From Legionella drozanskii LLAP-1 (GTDB lineage: Bacteria; Pseudomonadota; Gammaproteobacteria; Legionellales; Legionellaceae), in the NCBI RefSeq assembly GCF_001467585.1, contig NZ_LNXY01000001.1, forward strand, positions 1 through 64,000: DNA of 64,000 bases. The letters are read 5' to 3'. Both the position numbers and the translations under genes were made by a program. Numbering within the stretch: position 1 is the first letter of the stretch; each line of letters begins with the position of its first letter. Shown in pieces: positions 15,988 to 26,111 of the stretch. Under the pieces are notes generated by a model. It did not search any database, was not told the DNA's origin, and saw nothing but the letters and a program-made list of their open reading frames with translations.

Positions 15988-17179
15988 TACTAAACAGCGC
16001 TATTACTGGGAAGGTACCAATTCTCTTGGAGAACCTATGCAGGGAGTCATTAATACAACAAGCCTTGCGTTCGCAAAAGCTGAGCTTCATAAACAAGGTA
16101 TTACGAGCAAAAAAATAATTAAGCACTACCAATCTCTTTTCAAGAAAAAAACCAATCAATCCGAGATCTTTATTTTTTGCCGCCAAATGGCAACACTACT
16201 TAAATCAGGTATACCTCTGGTCCAATCCCTTGATATTCTTGCTAAAAGTCAAACTCAGCTAGCGTTGAAATGGCTAATTGAAGATCTTAAAAAACAGGTT
16301 GAAAACGGCTACCCTTTTGGTGAAGCCTTAAGAAAATACCCATCATTCAATGAATTGGTGTGTAGCCTGATTTCTGTCGGAGAAAAAACAGGCAAGCTCG
16401 ATTATATGCTTGAATTAGTCTCAGCCTACAAAGAAAAAATCGAAAGAATTAAAAAGAAATTAAAACAGGCCATGATTTACCCTACTGTGGTTTTGTTGGT
16501 TGCCTGTGTAGTGAGTTTTTTTCTTTTAGTTTTTGTTGTACCTCAGTTTGAGTCTTTATTTAAAAATTTTGGTGCTAAGCTTCCTATAATGACTAGTCTC
16601 GTCATTCAATGCTCCTCCATGTTTAGACTCTATGGCGTATTCTCTTTATTTATTCTTCTTGGCTTAGGCTATAGTTTAATTCAATTTAAGCAACGTTTTT
16701 TGGGACTGAATCAAGCGATTGATAAAATACTCTTAAAACTCCCTCTTTTTGGTGCTATTTTTAATAAAGCGATTATTGCGCGCTTTTCCCGAACTTTAGC
16801 AGTGACCTTTGCAGCAGGTTTCCCCCTGGTTAATGCCTTACATGCAGCAGGAGAAGTAACAGCAAACTGTGTATATGCGCAAGCAATTGATAAAGTTAGA
16901 GAGCAGGTTTATACAGGGCAACAGATGCATCTTGCGATGAGAAATACTTTTTTATTTCCTAATTTAGTTTTGCAGATGATAGCAATCGGTGAAGAATCGG
17001 GTGCACTTGAATCGATGCTCGACAAAATAGCTGATCTTTATGAAGAAGAGGTCAATAATTCTGTGGATACTTTAAGTCACTTGCTAGAACCTATTATTAT
17101 GGCAATACTAGGTTTAATCATTGGTACTTTAGTTATTGCTATGTATCTTCCTATTTTTAAACTTGGTTCAGTGGTCTAA
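15977..17179 (+). CDS. pilC: Type IV pilus inner-membrane platform protein PilC
   Basis: A 400-residue protein with two repeated GspF/PilC domains, one from about residue 60 and one from about 265. Both contain the family's FxRxxAxxxxxGxPL pattern (FCRQMATLLKSGIPL; FSRTLAVTFAAGFPL). Three membrane segments lie near 165-190, 215-235 and 375-395. It is the inner-membrane platform that couples PilB to pilin assembly. The gene starts inside the end of pilB. Confidence 0.96.
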   Translation: MTNNTKQRYYWEGTNSLGEPMQGVINTTSLAFAKAELHKQGITSKKIIKHYQSLFKKKTNQSEIFIFCRQMATLLKSGIPLVQSLDILAKSQTQLALKWLIEDLKKQVENGYPFGEALRKYPSFNELVCSLISVGEKTGKLDYMLELVSAYKEKIERIKKKLKQAMIYPTVVLLVACVVSFFLLVFVVPQFESLFKNFGAKLPIMTSLVIQCSSMFRLYGVFSLFILLGLGYSLIQFKQRFLGLNQAIDKILLKLPLFGAIFNKAIIARFSRTLAVTFAAGFPLVNALHAAGEVTANCVYAQAIDKVREQVYTGQQMHLAMRNTFLFPNLVLQMIAIGEESGALESMLDKIADLYEEEVNNSVDTLSHLLEPIIMAILGLIIGTLVIAMYLPIFKLGSVV

Positions 17180-17183
17180 CTTT

Positions 17184-18035
17184 ATGATTGGTCAATTTGA
17201 GATTGTTAATCTACCTGCTGCCTTCATTCTCCTGGGCTTGTTTGCGCTCGCTATTGGCAGTCTTTTAAATGTTATTATTTATCGTTTGCCAATCATGCTG
17301 CAGGACGATTGGAATAAAGAGTTCCGTCATTCAACTCACTCGACCAATAAAATTAATTTGTTTTTTCCACGTTCTTTTTGCCCGAAATGTAAAACAACGA
17401 TTCCAGCAAAATTTAATATACCTATTTTGAGTTATTGCTTGCTACGGGGTCGTTGTAGGCAATGTAACCACCCCATTTCTTTACGTTATCCCTTAGTTGA
17501 ATTACTGAGCTGTTTACTTGCATTATTAGCAGCTTGGCATTTTGGTTTTAACCTCAGCTTGCTATTCGTATTACTCTATATTTGGATTCTCATCGCTCTA
17601 TTTTTTATCGATTTAGAGCACCAATTGCTGCCAGACTGCCTAACCTTAGGCTTACTATGGCTTGGACTTATTGCTAACACCCAAGCTCTGTTCACGACAC
17701 TAAACGATGCGGTGCTTAGTGCTGCCAGTGGCTATCTTGCTTTATGGTTTTTTATCAAATTATTTTATTTATTCACTCGCAAAATTGGCATGGGTAATGG
17801 CGATTTTAAATTATTTGCGGCTTTTGGCGCATGGTTTGGATGGACTCAATTACCTCTTATCATCTTACTGTCTTCGCTAACAGGAGCAATTATTGGCCTT
17901 ATTTATCTCAAATCGCGAGGCAAATCAAACGATACCCCAATCCCCTTTGGTCCATTTCTTTGTTTCGCAGGTGTCGTATCTCTTTTCTGGGGGAAATCGC
18001 TTATCCATTGGTATCTAAGCCTTTGGTTTTACTAG
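17184..18035 (+). CDS. pilD: Prepilin peptidase / N-methyltransferase PilD
   Basis: A 283-residue polytopic membrane aspartyl protease that cleaves and N-methylates type IV prepilins and type II secretion pseudopilins. The N-terminal methylase domain has the paired cysteines CPKC and CRQC. The two catalytic Asp lie in FIDLEHQLLPD and GMGNGDFK. The start is ATG 17184, 5 nt after the pilC stop. In L. pneumophila PilD serves both pili and the type II secretion system. Confidence 0.95.
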   Translation: MIGQFEIVNLPAAFILLGLFALAIGSLLNVIIYRLPIMLQDDWNKEFRHSTHSTNKINLFFPRSFCPKCKTTIPAKFNIPILSYCLLRGRCRQCNHPISLRYPLVELLSCLLALLAAWHFGFNLSLLFVLLYIWILIALFFIDLEHQLLPDCLTLGLLWLGLIANTQALFTTLNDAVLSAASGYLALWFFIKLFYLFTRKIGMGNGDFKLFAAFGAWFGWTQLPLIILLSSLTGAIIGLIYLKSRGKSNDTPIPFGPFLCFAGVVSLFWGKSLIHWYLSLWFY

Positions 18036-18097
18036 CTCCGTTTCAAAACTTAAAAATCTGCTAGACTCACGAAATGGAATAAAATAAAAGGTAAACG

Positions 18098-19243
18098 ATG
18101 AGTATCACTAAGTTTTACTTATTTATCTCCTCCTTAATATTTTCTTTAGTGGCTAATTCGGCTCTCTATCCTGGCGAAAAGTTAATGGACGCAGCAAATG
18201 CGCAAACGCTGGTTTATTTTTCCAAAGGGAACCCGTCCAAACCTCTGGTTATTTTTATTCCTGGAGACTCTCATCTAGCACGGATTTCTTATGGCTATCC
18301 CAATGGTAAAAAACAAGACTTTTTGAGTTATTGGTTAAATAGAAAAGGCTATTCATTCCTAGGTGTTTCCTATCCGCTGGAGAATCCTGTTTACTCTCAA
18401 ATTTACCCAAATTTTACAATTCAAGATTGGGGTGAGCAAGTTATAGAAATTGCTCAGAAAATCATCAAGGAAAATAAATTAAGCAACAACATCATTATCC
18501 TAGGATGGAGTATGGGAGGTTCAATAGAGCAAACTGTCGCATCAGCAGCTAAAAAACGTAGGCTCAAACTGGAATTATTTATTGGTTTAGCAGCCGTTCC
18601 TCCACTTCCTTATGTGATGCAATCTGGTCCTTATGAAACTAAAACCATGCGAACGAATCATTTAGCTGATCGGACTGCTTTGTTTCCTGTATTTACTCAA
18701 CTCTTGGATGAGCAAGATCATTATAATCGGCATATTATAATTCCTCAGTCTATTTATTTATCACAATTCATAGGCCATATACCAGCTGCCATTGCGGCCG
18801 AAGGTTATAATTACCAAAACGGTCAACTAATAAAAAATGTGCAACAAACGCTAAAAGATGGCGGAGTTTTTAATTTTGCTGACACGCCTTGGATTGCACT
18901 CATCGAAGATGACTCGCCCACCACAGCCAAAATCTCACTTATTGACCCTGCAGCTTGGAATTTTATAAGAACAGAAATGATTTATAGCCATTATCTTAAA
19001 GGCAATGACTTAAATAAATTAACGCCAGAACAATGGTCGAAATTGGCACATTTGATTGATGAAACCCCTGATTATTTAAAGCAAAACGTCCATGGTAACC
19101 ATTTTTTCTTTGTTGGTGAAAAAGGGGCCTCAGCAACCGCCAATAAAATAGAAGAGTTGGAATCTAGAGTCAAAAAAATCAGGGGGCAGATTCAAAATAT
19201 TACTTCTGAGCATTTTACGAGTAAGATTACTAATAATTATTGA
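18098..19243 (+). CDS. Exported alpha/beta hydrolase-like protein
   Basis: A 381-residue protein with a signal peptide (residues 1-22) and an alpha/beta hydrolase core. The oxyanion region is VIFIPGDSH, the nucleophile elbow is GWSMGGS with Ser138, and a late NVHGNHFFF supplies a possible catalytic His. The C-terminus is a short coiled-coil-like segment. It would act in the periplasm or outside the cell. Lipase, esterase or acyl-transfer activity is possible; the substrate is unknown. AAAGG lies 7 nt before the ATG. A GC-rich repeat region follows. It is not obviously part of the pilus operon. Confidence 0.7.
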   Translation: MSITKFYLFISSLIFSLVANSALYPGEKLMDAANAQTLVYFSKGNPSKPLVIFIPGDSHLARISYGYPNGKKQDFLSYWLNRKGYSFLGVSYPLENPVYSQIYPNFTIQDWGEQVIEIAQKIIKENKLSNNIIILGWSMGGSIEQTVASAAKKRRLKLELFIGLAAVPPLPYVMQSGPYETKTMRTNHLADRTALFPVFTQLLDEQDHYNRHIIIPQSIYLSQFIGHIPAAIAAEGYNYQNGQLIKNVQQTLKDGGVFNFADTPWIALIEDDSPTTAKISLIDPAAWNFIRTEMIYSHYLKGNDLNKLTPEQWSKLAHLIDETPDYLKQNVHGNHFFFVGEKGASATANKIEELESRVKKIRGQIQNITSEHFTSKITNNY

Positions 19244-19257
19244 GTCATCGTTGTATT

Positions 19258-19370
19258 GATTGGGCTTTAGCCCTTACCTCAGGGCTTAGCCCCATATTCC
19301 ATCGAATACGATTGTGAAACGAGTGTAATGAATTTGTTGGGCCAAAGCTTAACCTCCGCGGGGTAAATCT
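19258..19370. repeat. Dispersed palindromic repeat, interrupted copy
   Basis: Carries GGGCTTTAGCCC and GGGCTTAGCCCC, then ATTCCATCGAAT, a 19-nt insert, and AATGAATTTGTTGGGCC. Read on the minus strand this is the same order as the copy at 39853 (GGCC-AACAAATTCATT, CGATGGAAT), with an extra segment in the middle. The rest of the 209-bp gap to 19452 holds only short GC-rich hairpins (CCGCG). Confidence 0.6.
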
Positions 19371-19452
19371 GTACCTTCCGCGAAAGCTCGGGGTTAAACT
19401 GTTTTCCTGCTCAGAAAATCGCTAGATAAACGAGATATCGCTAACGACTCTC

Positions 19453-20040
19453 TTAAGCACTTTTCCTACGTTTAGTCAGAGCAGAGAAAAACTCTGGCTT
19501 GTTCAAACCAATTTCAGCAAAAATTTGCGGAACTTTATCCCAGCTATTCTCTTGTTCGATGCTTTCAACCACCAATTCAAAGCCTTTATCTTTATCCGCA
19601 GTGACTCCCCAGCCATTAATATAACAAAGACCGTGTAGACGCCTTGCTTCCGCATGACCTAATTTTTCAGCGGATTGTAAATAAACCAAAGCCTCTTCAA
19701 AAAGCTGATAAGCTTGGCGCTCATTGCTGGAGCTTGCAAAAAGTCCGTCTTGCTGAAGTTGCTCACGAAATTTGGCTTCTTCCAACAATTTTTTGCCAAT
19801 TTGATATTGCGCCTTTGCATCATCTATAGCTGCCGCAGCACGTAAACAAGCACTCGACATTATGGAGGCATAGGGATAAGACTTATGACCCACCAATGAT
19901 TTATAAGTATCCGCTAGCTCATGATAAAGAGCTATTTCTTTAGCGATTACCTCATCTTTTGGTTGATTATGAACACGATTGTGTTGCATCGATTTTATTT
20001 TTTTCGTTAACCTCTTAATTTTAAAACGCTTCAGAAACAT
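19453..20040 (-). CDS. Sel1/TPR-like repeat protein
   Basis: A 195-residue helical protein. Residues about 85-180 contain Sel1-like repeats, such as AKAQYQIGKKLLEEA, AEKLGHAEARRLHGLCYINGWGV and DKDKGFELV. The N-terminus is very basic (KRFKIKRLTKKIK). Start ATG 20040 has AAAGGAG 5 nt upstream and is clearly better than the upstream in-frame ATG at 20082. Sel1 proteins are usually scaffolds; the partner here may be the membrane protein encoded 10 bp upstream. I do not recognise a named function. Confidence 0.7.
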   Translation of the reverse strand: MFLKRFKIKRLTKKIKSMQHNRVHNQPKDEVIAKEIALYHELADTYKSLVGHKSYPYASIMSSACLRAAAAIDDAKAQYQIGKKLLEEAKFREQLQQDGLFASSSNERQAYQLFEEALVYLQSAEKLGHAEARRLHGLCYINGWGVTADKDKGFELVVESIEQENSWDKVPQIFAEIGLNKPEFFSALTKRRKSA

Positions 20041-20050
20041 AAAAACTCCT

Positions 20051-20497
20051 TTAGATAGTCGGGGGAGCAACCAACCACTCAACTAAGGTAACAGCAACTA
20101 AAACCAGAATAATCAGAAAGAAAATTTTAAGTCCAAATCCAAGTGTTTCTTGAACATCTCGTTTTAATTCAGTACGTCGTTCTTCTTTGTTTTCATTCAA
20201 ATGATATATCTCATTATCAATATGATTGGATGAGTATTGAGATATCAGCCCAGTGATTATGGCTGGAACGATAAAAGTGAGAAAAACCATCCAGGCTGAG
20301 CCTGAGTCACTAAAATTGTAGGACTCCTTATACCATTCCCGCATACTAAGAACGAACTCAGGAACGTCATAATTCCAATTCCATAAAAGATAAGGCAAAA
20401 TGTAAAAACCAAATCCAAACAAGCTCAAACAGGCCAGTAAACAAACAAGACCTAAAATAAAAAGCTTGCTATTTTGTTGAAACCGATCTTGCTCCAT
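20051..20497 (-). CDS. Membrane protein of unknown function
   Basis: A 148-residue protein with three hydrophobic segments (about 11-36, 67-85 and 120-143) and a charged loop rich in Glu/Asn/Arg between the second and third (NENKEERRTELKRDV). It has no recognised domain. Its stop lies 10 bp before the start of the Sel1-like gene in the same direction, so the two form a pair, probably transcribed from the 307-bp region upstream. Confidence 0.6.
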   Translation of the reverse strand: MEQDRFQQNSKLFILGLVCLLACLSLFGFGFYILPYLLWNWNYDVPEFVLSMREWYKESYNFSDSGSAWMVFLTFIVPAIITGLISQYSSNHIDNEIYHLNENKEERRTELKRDVQETLGFGLKIFFLIILVLVAVTLVEWLVAPPTI

Positions 20498-20804
20498 ATC
20501 AATTTTATCCTGGATTAATTACTGCAAAGCCCTTGAATCCACACGGCTTGGAACACTAGTGTGCATTATCTAGTGCATTTATATCTATTTGATTAAACAT
20601 AGATATTATACTGAATATCTTTTTACCTTATATAATATCAACATAGCAGAAGCTATTGGACTTGCCAAGTAATGCTGGGACTATCTTTTTAACGATTAAA
20701 ACACTAACTCCTTTAAATAATAAAGAATTTATTTAACGCCTAGCAGCTTGGGAATTAATCCATTAAAATTTCAGTCAGAACCAATGTTTTTTAGAGGCTT
20801 ATAA
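20498..20804. other. Divergent intergenic region with small palindrome
   Basis: An AT-rich 307-bp gap between the membrane-protein gene and ppsR. It holds a 10-bp palindrome ACACTAGTGT at 20553-20562, followed at 20570 by a second CTAGTGCATT half site. Otherwise nothing is recognised; no gene is supported. Confidence 0.4.
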
Positions 20805-21620
20805 ATGAAACGAAATGTTTTCATGATTTCAGATGGTACGGGAATTACCGCTGAAAATCTTGGTAATAGTTTGATTACTCAATTTGAAAGTATTGAATTT
20901 GATAAACTTACCCTTCCTTATATTGATACCATAGAAAAAGCGGAATCAACCGTGAAACACATCAATGCGTGTTATGACGAAACAGGAATTAAGCCGCTCA
21001 TTTTTATGACCTTAATTAATCCAGACATCGCTCATACAATTAATCAAGCTAAGGCGCACGTTTTTGACCTTTTTAATGTGTTTTTAGGACCTTTGGAGGT
21101 CGAGCTTAAGGCTAAATCATCCTACACGGTAGGAAAGACACATGGGGTAGCCAATCAACAAACTTATACTCATCGCATTGAAGCGGTAGACTATGCAATG
21201 TCGCATGATGATGGCATTAAAATTCGTGGTTATGAAAAAGCAGATATTATTTTAATTGGCGTCTCACGTTGTGGAAAAACACCAAGCTGCTTATACATGG
21301 CCCTCCATTTTGGCGTACTTGCCGCCAACTATCCTTTTACAGAAGAAGATCTGAAGAGTTTCCGTTTACCCGATATTTTAAAACCTTATAAAAGCAAGTT
21401 ATTTGGATTAACAATAGATCCAGAGCGATTACAGAATATACGGACCGAGCGTCGACCTAACAGTAAATATGCCTCTGCGGAACAATGTCGGCTAGAAGTA
21501 TCGGAAGTTGAAGCCATGTATCGATGTGAAAATATTCCTTATCTGAATTCAACAATGTATTCTATCGAGGAGATTGCTACAAAAATCTTGTCCACCGCAG
21601 GGATTAGAAGAAAATTTTAA
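20805..21620 (+). CDS. ppsR: PEP synthase regulatory kinase/pyrophosphorylase PpsR
   Basis: A 271-residue DUF299 protein. It starts VFMISDGTGITAENLGNSL and has the nucleotide-binding loop GVSRCGKTP and the terminal segment YLNSTMYSIEEIATKIL. The family switches PEP synthetase off by ADP-dependent phosphorylation and back on by phosphate-dependent release, linking gluconeogenesis to energy state. GAGG lies 9 nt before the start. ppsA is not in the window. The acyl-CoA dehydrogenase gene follows by 34 bp. Confidence 0.93.
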   Translation: MKRNVFMISDGTGITAENLGNSLITQFESIEFDKLTLPYIDTIEKAESTVKHINACYDETGIKPLIFMTLINPDIAHTINQAKAHVFDLFNVFLGPLEVELKAKSSYTVGKTHGVANQQTYTHRIEAVDYAMSHDDGIKIRGYEKADIILIGVSRCGKTPSCLYMALHFGVLAANYPFTEEDLKSFRLPDILKPYKSKLFGLTIDPERLQNIRTERRPNSKYASAEQCRLEVSEVEAMYRCENIPYLNSTMYSIEEIATKILSTAGIRRKF

Positions 21621-21654
21621 AATTGATTTTGCTATCCTAACCAGGGAGACAGGG

Positions 21655-23367
21655 ATGAGCGAGGATAAAGAATATCAACAAACTAGAAGCTACCTCAAAA
21701 ATTGGAATCAGCAACTCAAGGACTGCATCTTAGAGGAAAATTCCAATTTAATGCATAGCTATCTTTGCTATTATGATCAACAGCCCGAATTCCTCCGCCA
21801 ATTACGAAATTTTTCTCATCAGGTAGCCAATCAACTTGAACCTTTGGTGATGGAAAATACTCTCGATATTAATCTCCCAAAAGTTGATCATTATAATGCA
21901 ATTGGTGAACGTGATGATCGAGTGATTCATCATCCTTCCTACATCTCTGCTGGGGATATCATTTATGGCTCTGACCTGATGCATTATCTCCTTAAGCCAG
22001 GGCAAATGCAGAAAACTTTGAGTCTATTTATTCTTTCATCACATGCTGGGGAAGCAGGACATAACTGCCCTATTGCTTGCTCCGCCGGTCTAATTCGCAT
22101 TTTAAAAAATCATTGTGAATCAGAGGAAACAACTCCATTTTATTTAGATAAATTAACACAACCCTCTTTCAGCAATAATTATACTGGTGCCCAATTTTTG
22201 ACAGAAATTCAAGGCGGCTCTGACGTGGGTGCTAATGCAACGCAGGCTTACCAAGACAAGCATCAGCAATGGCGAATTCGCGGGGAAAAATGGTTCTGCT
22301 CTAATGCAAATGCCGATTTAATTTTAGCGACAGCTCGTTATGATCAATCGCTAAGCGGTACAAAAGGACTAGGCCTTTTCTTGATCCCTAATCGATTGTC
22401 CGATGGCAAACCTAATCATTACAACATAAGACGCTTAAAGCAGAAAATCGGCACTCGCTCCATGGCAACAGCGGAAATTGAGTTTCAAGACGCAGTCGGC
22501 TATCCTATCGGAGAGCTGCGTCAAGGAATCCATCTTGCTTTAGAAAATGTCTTACATCTATCCCGCATTTTTAATGCATTCTCCGTCTTAGGTATGGCTC
22601 GACGCGCTTACCAACTAGCTTATTATTACTCAGTTAATCGACAAGCGTTTCATCACAAGATTATTGATTATCCGCTGGTAAAAGAAACACTGGCACATAT
22701 CAAAGCAGAAAATACAGCGATGATCGCTAGTATTTTTTATATGGCATTTTGTCAAGACGAGCTTGATACCTATCCTACCAAGGAAAAGTCCAAGGCCAAA
22801 CAGCTACTTATACGGACCTTAGCCAACTTAAATAAATACTTCACTGCGAAACGGTCTGTTGAAAACATTCATCATTGCCTCGATATTTTAGCCGGCAATG
22901 GTACCATTGAAACCTTTTCATCCTTGCCACGCTTGCTGAGGGATTGCATTGTTTGCGAAAATTGGGAAGGCACCCATTTTACTTTATGGATGCAAACTTT
23001 AAGAGATATTGAGAAATTTCAGGTTGACCAATTATTTCTTGAGCATTTGAAACAATTAATGAATAAGCTCACCGATCGTTTTCAAGAAAAATCACTCATC
23101 AAAGAAAAAATTCATGAGCTCAGCCACGCTATAAAAGCTATGAAAGAATTAAATGCCGCCGAGCAGACCTTAAGAATTAAAGCGATTGTGGAACAAATGG
23201 CAATAATTCATGCTGTGTTAGCCTTAGCATTAGAAATCCAAACGCACGAGCCACCAAAAACAAAAGAAGCTGCGTTAACTTTATTCATTAATCGCTATTT
23301 TCATAAAAACTATCAGCAAGAGGATAATTATCTCTCACTGTTAGATGCCGTTTTAGGAAAAAATTAA
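21655..23367 (+). CDS. Acyl-CoA dehydrogenase, AidB-like
   Basis: A 570-residue flavoprotein. The central FAD-contact region reads FLTEIQGGSDVGANATQA, followed by WFCSNANADLILATARY and LKQKIGTRSMATAEIEF. A C-terminal four-helix domain contains ILAGNGTIETFSSLPRLLRD and CENWEGTHFTLWMQ. AidB-type enzymes have this layout and the long C-terminal extension; E. coli AidB is induced by alkylation, but substrates are unclear. The start at 21655 follows AGGGAG by 7 nt, replacing an upstream ORF start that would overlap ppsR. The physiological substrate is unknown. Confidence 0.8.
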   Translation: MSEDKEYQQTRSYLKNWNQQLKDCILEENSNLMHSYLCYYDQQPEFLRQLRNFSHQVANQLEPLVMENTLDINLPKVDHYNAIGERDDRVIHHPSYISAGDIIYGSDLMHYLLKPGQMQKTLSLFILSSHAGEAGHNCPIACSAGLIRILKNHCESEETTPFYLDKLTQPSFSNNYTGAQFLTEIQGGSDVGANATQAYQDKHQQWRIRGEKWFCSNANADLILATARYDQSLSGTKGLGLFLIPNRLSDGKPNHYNIRRLKQKIGTRSMATAEIEFQDAVGYPIGELRQGIHLALENVLHLSRIFNAFSVLGMARRAYQLAYYYSVNRQAFHHKIIDYPLVKETLAHIKAENTAMIASIFYMAFCQDELDTYPTKEKSKAKQLLIRTLANLNKYFTAKRSVENIHHCLDILAGNGTIETFSSLPRLLRDCIVCENWEGTHFTLWMQTLRDIEKFQVDQLFLEHLKQLMNKLTDRFQEKSLIKEKIHELSHAIKAMKELNAAEQTLRIKAIVEQMAIIHAVLALALEIQTHEPPKTKEAALTLFINRYFHKNYQQEDNYLSLLDAVLGKN

Positions 23368-23390
23368 ATGTGGCAATGGCCAGGATCAAC

Positions 23391-23513
23391 GTTAGGCCAG
23401 GGCCCAACCTGGCGAATCCCCGTGGCTTGAACCACGGGGTCCATTTTAATAGAGCTAGAAAGCCTTTGTGATCAAGATCCGTGAACCTCGCGGTCAAAGC
23501 CGCGGAGATTCGC
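23391..23513. repeat. Composite intergenic repeat with an inverted pair
   Basis: GTTAGGCC-AG-GGCCCAAC at 23391-23408 belongs to the dispersed family. It is followed by two 32-nt copies of a second element facing each other, at 23412-23443 and, inverted, at 23482-23513, with about 7 mismatches. Each copy is itself a hairpin (CCCCGTGG / CCACGGGG in the first). The element fills the gap between convergent genes and could also stop transcription. Confidence 0.7.
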
Positions 23514-23524
23514 TTGAGCGCTGG

Positions 23525-24988
23525 CTACATTTTCTCAGTCGTTCTAATCTCCCAAAGAGCCATAAAATCAACGACTGACATAGCTGATAAAGAATTGGTG
23601 TCACTCATTGCTTCGAGAATTTCGTCCACACGCTCAGAGTCATACCTTGTCGCTAAATTACGCTTGAATTTTTCAAGCAATACGGGTATTCCTTCCTCGC
23701 GACGGCGTTTGTGACCAATTGGATACTCTACAGTGATTAAATTTGATTGGCTGCCATCTTTGAAAACCAACTTCATACTATTCGCGATAGACCGCTTGTC
23801 TGGATCATGATAATCACGCGAAAATTGTGGATTTTCACTGACATACATTTTTTCACGAAGTTGGTCGATGCGTGGATCAGAAGCCGCTTCATCTTCATAA
23901 TGTTCGGCACGCAAATCACCATGCAAGAGCGCTATAGCAACCATATACTGCAAGCAATGGTCGCGATCGGCCGGATTATGCAGTGTACCTTGCTTACTAA
24001 TAATGCGAATAGCTGACTCATGAGTTACCAATTCAATTCGGGCAATGTCATTAAATCGCTCTTCGATCAGGGGGTGTAAAGAAACAGCGCATTCAACCGC
24101 CGTTTGGGCATGAAACTCCGCAGGGAAAGACAATTTAAACAGCACGTTTTCCATGACATAGCTACCGTATGGTCTTTGGAACTTAAACGCTTTGCCACCA
24201 AAGAGTACATCATAAAATCCCCATTTCGGAGCACTCAAGGCACTGGGATAACCCATCTCCCCTTTTGCAGCAATAAGAGCCAATCGTACTGCTCGAGAAG
24301 TTGCATCACCTGCAGCCCAGGATTTACGGGATCCTGCATTAGGAGCGTGACGATAAGTTCTCAAACTTTGTCCATCAACAAATACTTGGGACAAAGTACG
24401 TAGCATCATATCTCTATCAGCACCAAATAAAGAAGCAGCGGCGGCGGCGCTTGCAACTTTCACTAAAATAACATGATCTAAACCAACGCGGTTAAAGCTG
24501 TTTTCAAGGGCTAAACAGCCTTGAATTTCATGTGCTTTAATCATCGCTGTGAGAACTTCTTGCATTGTGATCGCAGGTCTTTCTTCTTTTAAATTTTTAC
24601 GGCTCATATAATCGGCTACAGCTAGAATCGCCCCTAAATTATCGGAAGGATGCCCCCATTCAGCGGCTAGCCAAGTATCATTAAAATCAAGCCATCTTAC
24701 CATCGTACCAATATTAAATGCCGCCTGTACTGGATCAAGCTCATAATCTGTGCCTGGAACTCGCGCACCCTCTGCTAATATAGCGCCAGGGACAACTGGC
24801 CCTAATAGTTTGGTGCACTCAGGAAAATTGAGGGCTAACATTCCACATCCCAGGGTATCCATTAAGCAAAGTCTTGCGGTCTCATAAGCTTCAGCGCTAG
24901 TTATTTCTGTATTTAAAACATAATCAGCAATGCCCGAAATGACAGGGTCATAATCGGGCTTAACATTGTCTTCTACAAAGGAATGCAT
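23525..24988 (-). CDS. prpD: 2-methylcitrate dehydratase PrpD
   Basis: A 487-residue MmgE/PrpD enzyme that dehydrates 2-methylcitrate to 2-methyl-cis-aconitate in propionyl-CoA breakdown. Visible family segments are [39 protein letters not shown] and [16 protein letters not shown]. The start MHSFVEDN (24988) follows AGAGG and lies 1 nt after the prpC stop; the upstream in-frame ATG at 25036 lies inside prpC and is rejected. Last gene of prpBCD. Confidence 0.95.
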   Translation of the reverse strand: MHSFVEDNVKPDYDPVISGIADYVLNTEITSAEAYETARLCLMDTLGCGMLALNFPECTKLLGPVVPGAILAEGARVPGTDYELDPVQAAFNIGTMVRWLDFNDTWLAAEWGHPSDNLGAILAVADYMSRKNLKEERPAITMQEVLTAMIKAHEIQGCLALENSFNRVGLDHVILVKVASAAAAASLFGADRDMMLRTLSQVFVDGQSLRTYRHAPNAGSRKSWAAGDATSRAVRLALIAAKGEMGYPSALSAPKWGFYDVLFGGKAFKFQRPYGSYVMENVLFKLSFPAEFHAQTAVECAVSLHPLIEERFNDIARIELVTHESAIRIISKQGTLHNPADRDHCLQYMVAIALLHGDLRAEHYEDEAASDPRIDQLREKMYVSENPQFSRDYHDPDKRSIANSMKLVFKDGSQSNLITVEYPIGHKRRREEGIPVLLEKFKRNLATRYDSERVDEILEAMSDTNSLSAMSVVDFMALWEIRTTEKM

Positions 24989-24989
24989 A

Positions 24990-26111
24990 CTAACCTCTCG
25001 CTTCGATAGGAATAAATTTTCTTGGATCAGGACCAATATATTCTGAGCTTGGTCTAATCAAACGATTGTCCGCTCGCTGTTCAAAAATATGTGCAGACCA
25101 ACCAGTTATTCTTGACATAACAAATAGGGGTGTAAATAAATGAGTTGGGATGCCAGAATAGTGATAGGCCGAGGCACTATAGAAATCAAGGTTAGGAAAT
25201 AGTTTTTTCTCACGACGCATCACCGCCTCTACGCGTTCCGAAACTTGAAAAAGCAGCATGTCATGTTTAGCTTCAGCCAGTTTATGTGACCAGTCTTTAA
25301 TAATGTCGGAGCGTGGATCACAATCCTTGTATACGCGATGACCAAAACCCATAATTTTTTCTTTTTTAGCCAACATATCCATTAAAATACGCTCAGCTTC
25401 GTCGGGGCTCTTGAATTTTTCTAGTAATTCCATAGCCGCTTCATTGGCTCCCCCATGCAAAGGTCCCCGCAAAGTTCCTATTGCAGTCGTCACAGCAGAA
25501 TAAAAATCAGAGAGTGTTGCTGCAGTAACGCGAGCAGCAAATGTTGAAGCATTAAACTCATGCTCTGCATAAAGAATAAGCGATACATTCATCATATGAC
25601 GTTCAAGTTCGGAAGGTTTTCTGTCATGTAAAAGGCTCAGAACATGCCCGCCTATTGTTGCTTCATCACTTTCCCCACTAATTTCTTTTCCTTGAAAATG
25701 GTAGGCATACCAATAGCACATCATTCCTGGAAATAAGGCTAGTAAGCGATCAGCTATATTATATTGCTGCGCAAAATTTTCTTCTGGTTCGAGGGTTCCT
25801 AACATAGAACAGCCAGTACGTAACACATCCATGGGATGGGTGTTTTTGGGTATTAATTTTAGTACTGTTTTTAATGCACTTGGCAAATGCCGTAAACTGA
25901 TCAGTTTATCAGTATATGTATCAAGCTCAGACCGCGTTGGCAGATGACCGTAATGCAACAAATAGGCGACTTCTTCAAACGTTGCATACTCAGCTAAATC
26001 ATCAATGGAATACCCTCGATAGTTTAAACCTTCCCCTTCATGACCTACAGTAGCTATGGCTGATTGCCCAGCAACTACCCCAGCCAAACCTCCTGCTGAT
26101 TTATTGACCAT
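24990..26111 (-). CDS. prpC: 2-methylcitrate synthase PrpC
   Basis: A 373-residue citrate-synthase-fold enzyme that condenses propionyl-CoA with oxaloacetate. Catalytic landmarks are [27 protein letters not shown] and the Asp in [10 protein letters not shown]. The ATG at 26111 is preferred, with GGAGG 6 nt before it; the in-frame GTG at 26117 is too close to that site. It overlaps prpB by 11 nt. The length and operon context favour PrpC over citrate synthase. Confidence 0.95.
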   Translation of the reverse strand: MVNKSAGGLAGVVAGQSAIATVGHEGEGLNYRGYSIDDLAEYATFEEVAYLLHYGHLPTRSELDTYTDKLISLRHLPSALKTVLKLIPKNTHPMDVLRTGCSMLGTLEPEENFAQQYNIADRLLALFPGMMCYWYAYHFQGKEISGESDEATIGGHVLSLLHDRKPSELERHMMNVSLILYAEHEFNASTFAARVTAATLSDFYSAVTTAIGTLRGPLHGGANEAAMELLEKFKSPDEAERILMDMLAKKEKIMGFGHRVYKDCDPRSDIIKDWSHKLAEAKHDMLLFQVSERVEAVMRREKKLFPNLDFYSASAYHYSGIPTHLFTPLFVMSRITGWSAHIFEQRADNRLIRPSSEYIGPDPRKFIPIEARG

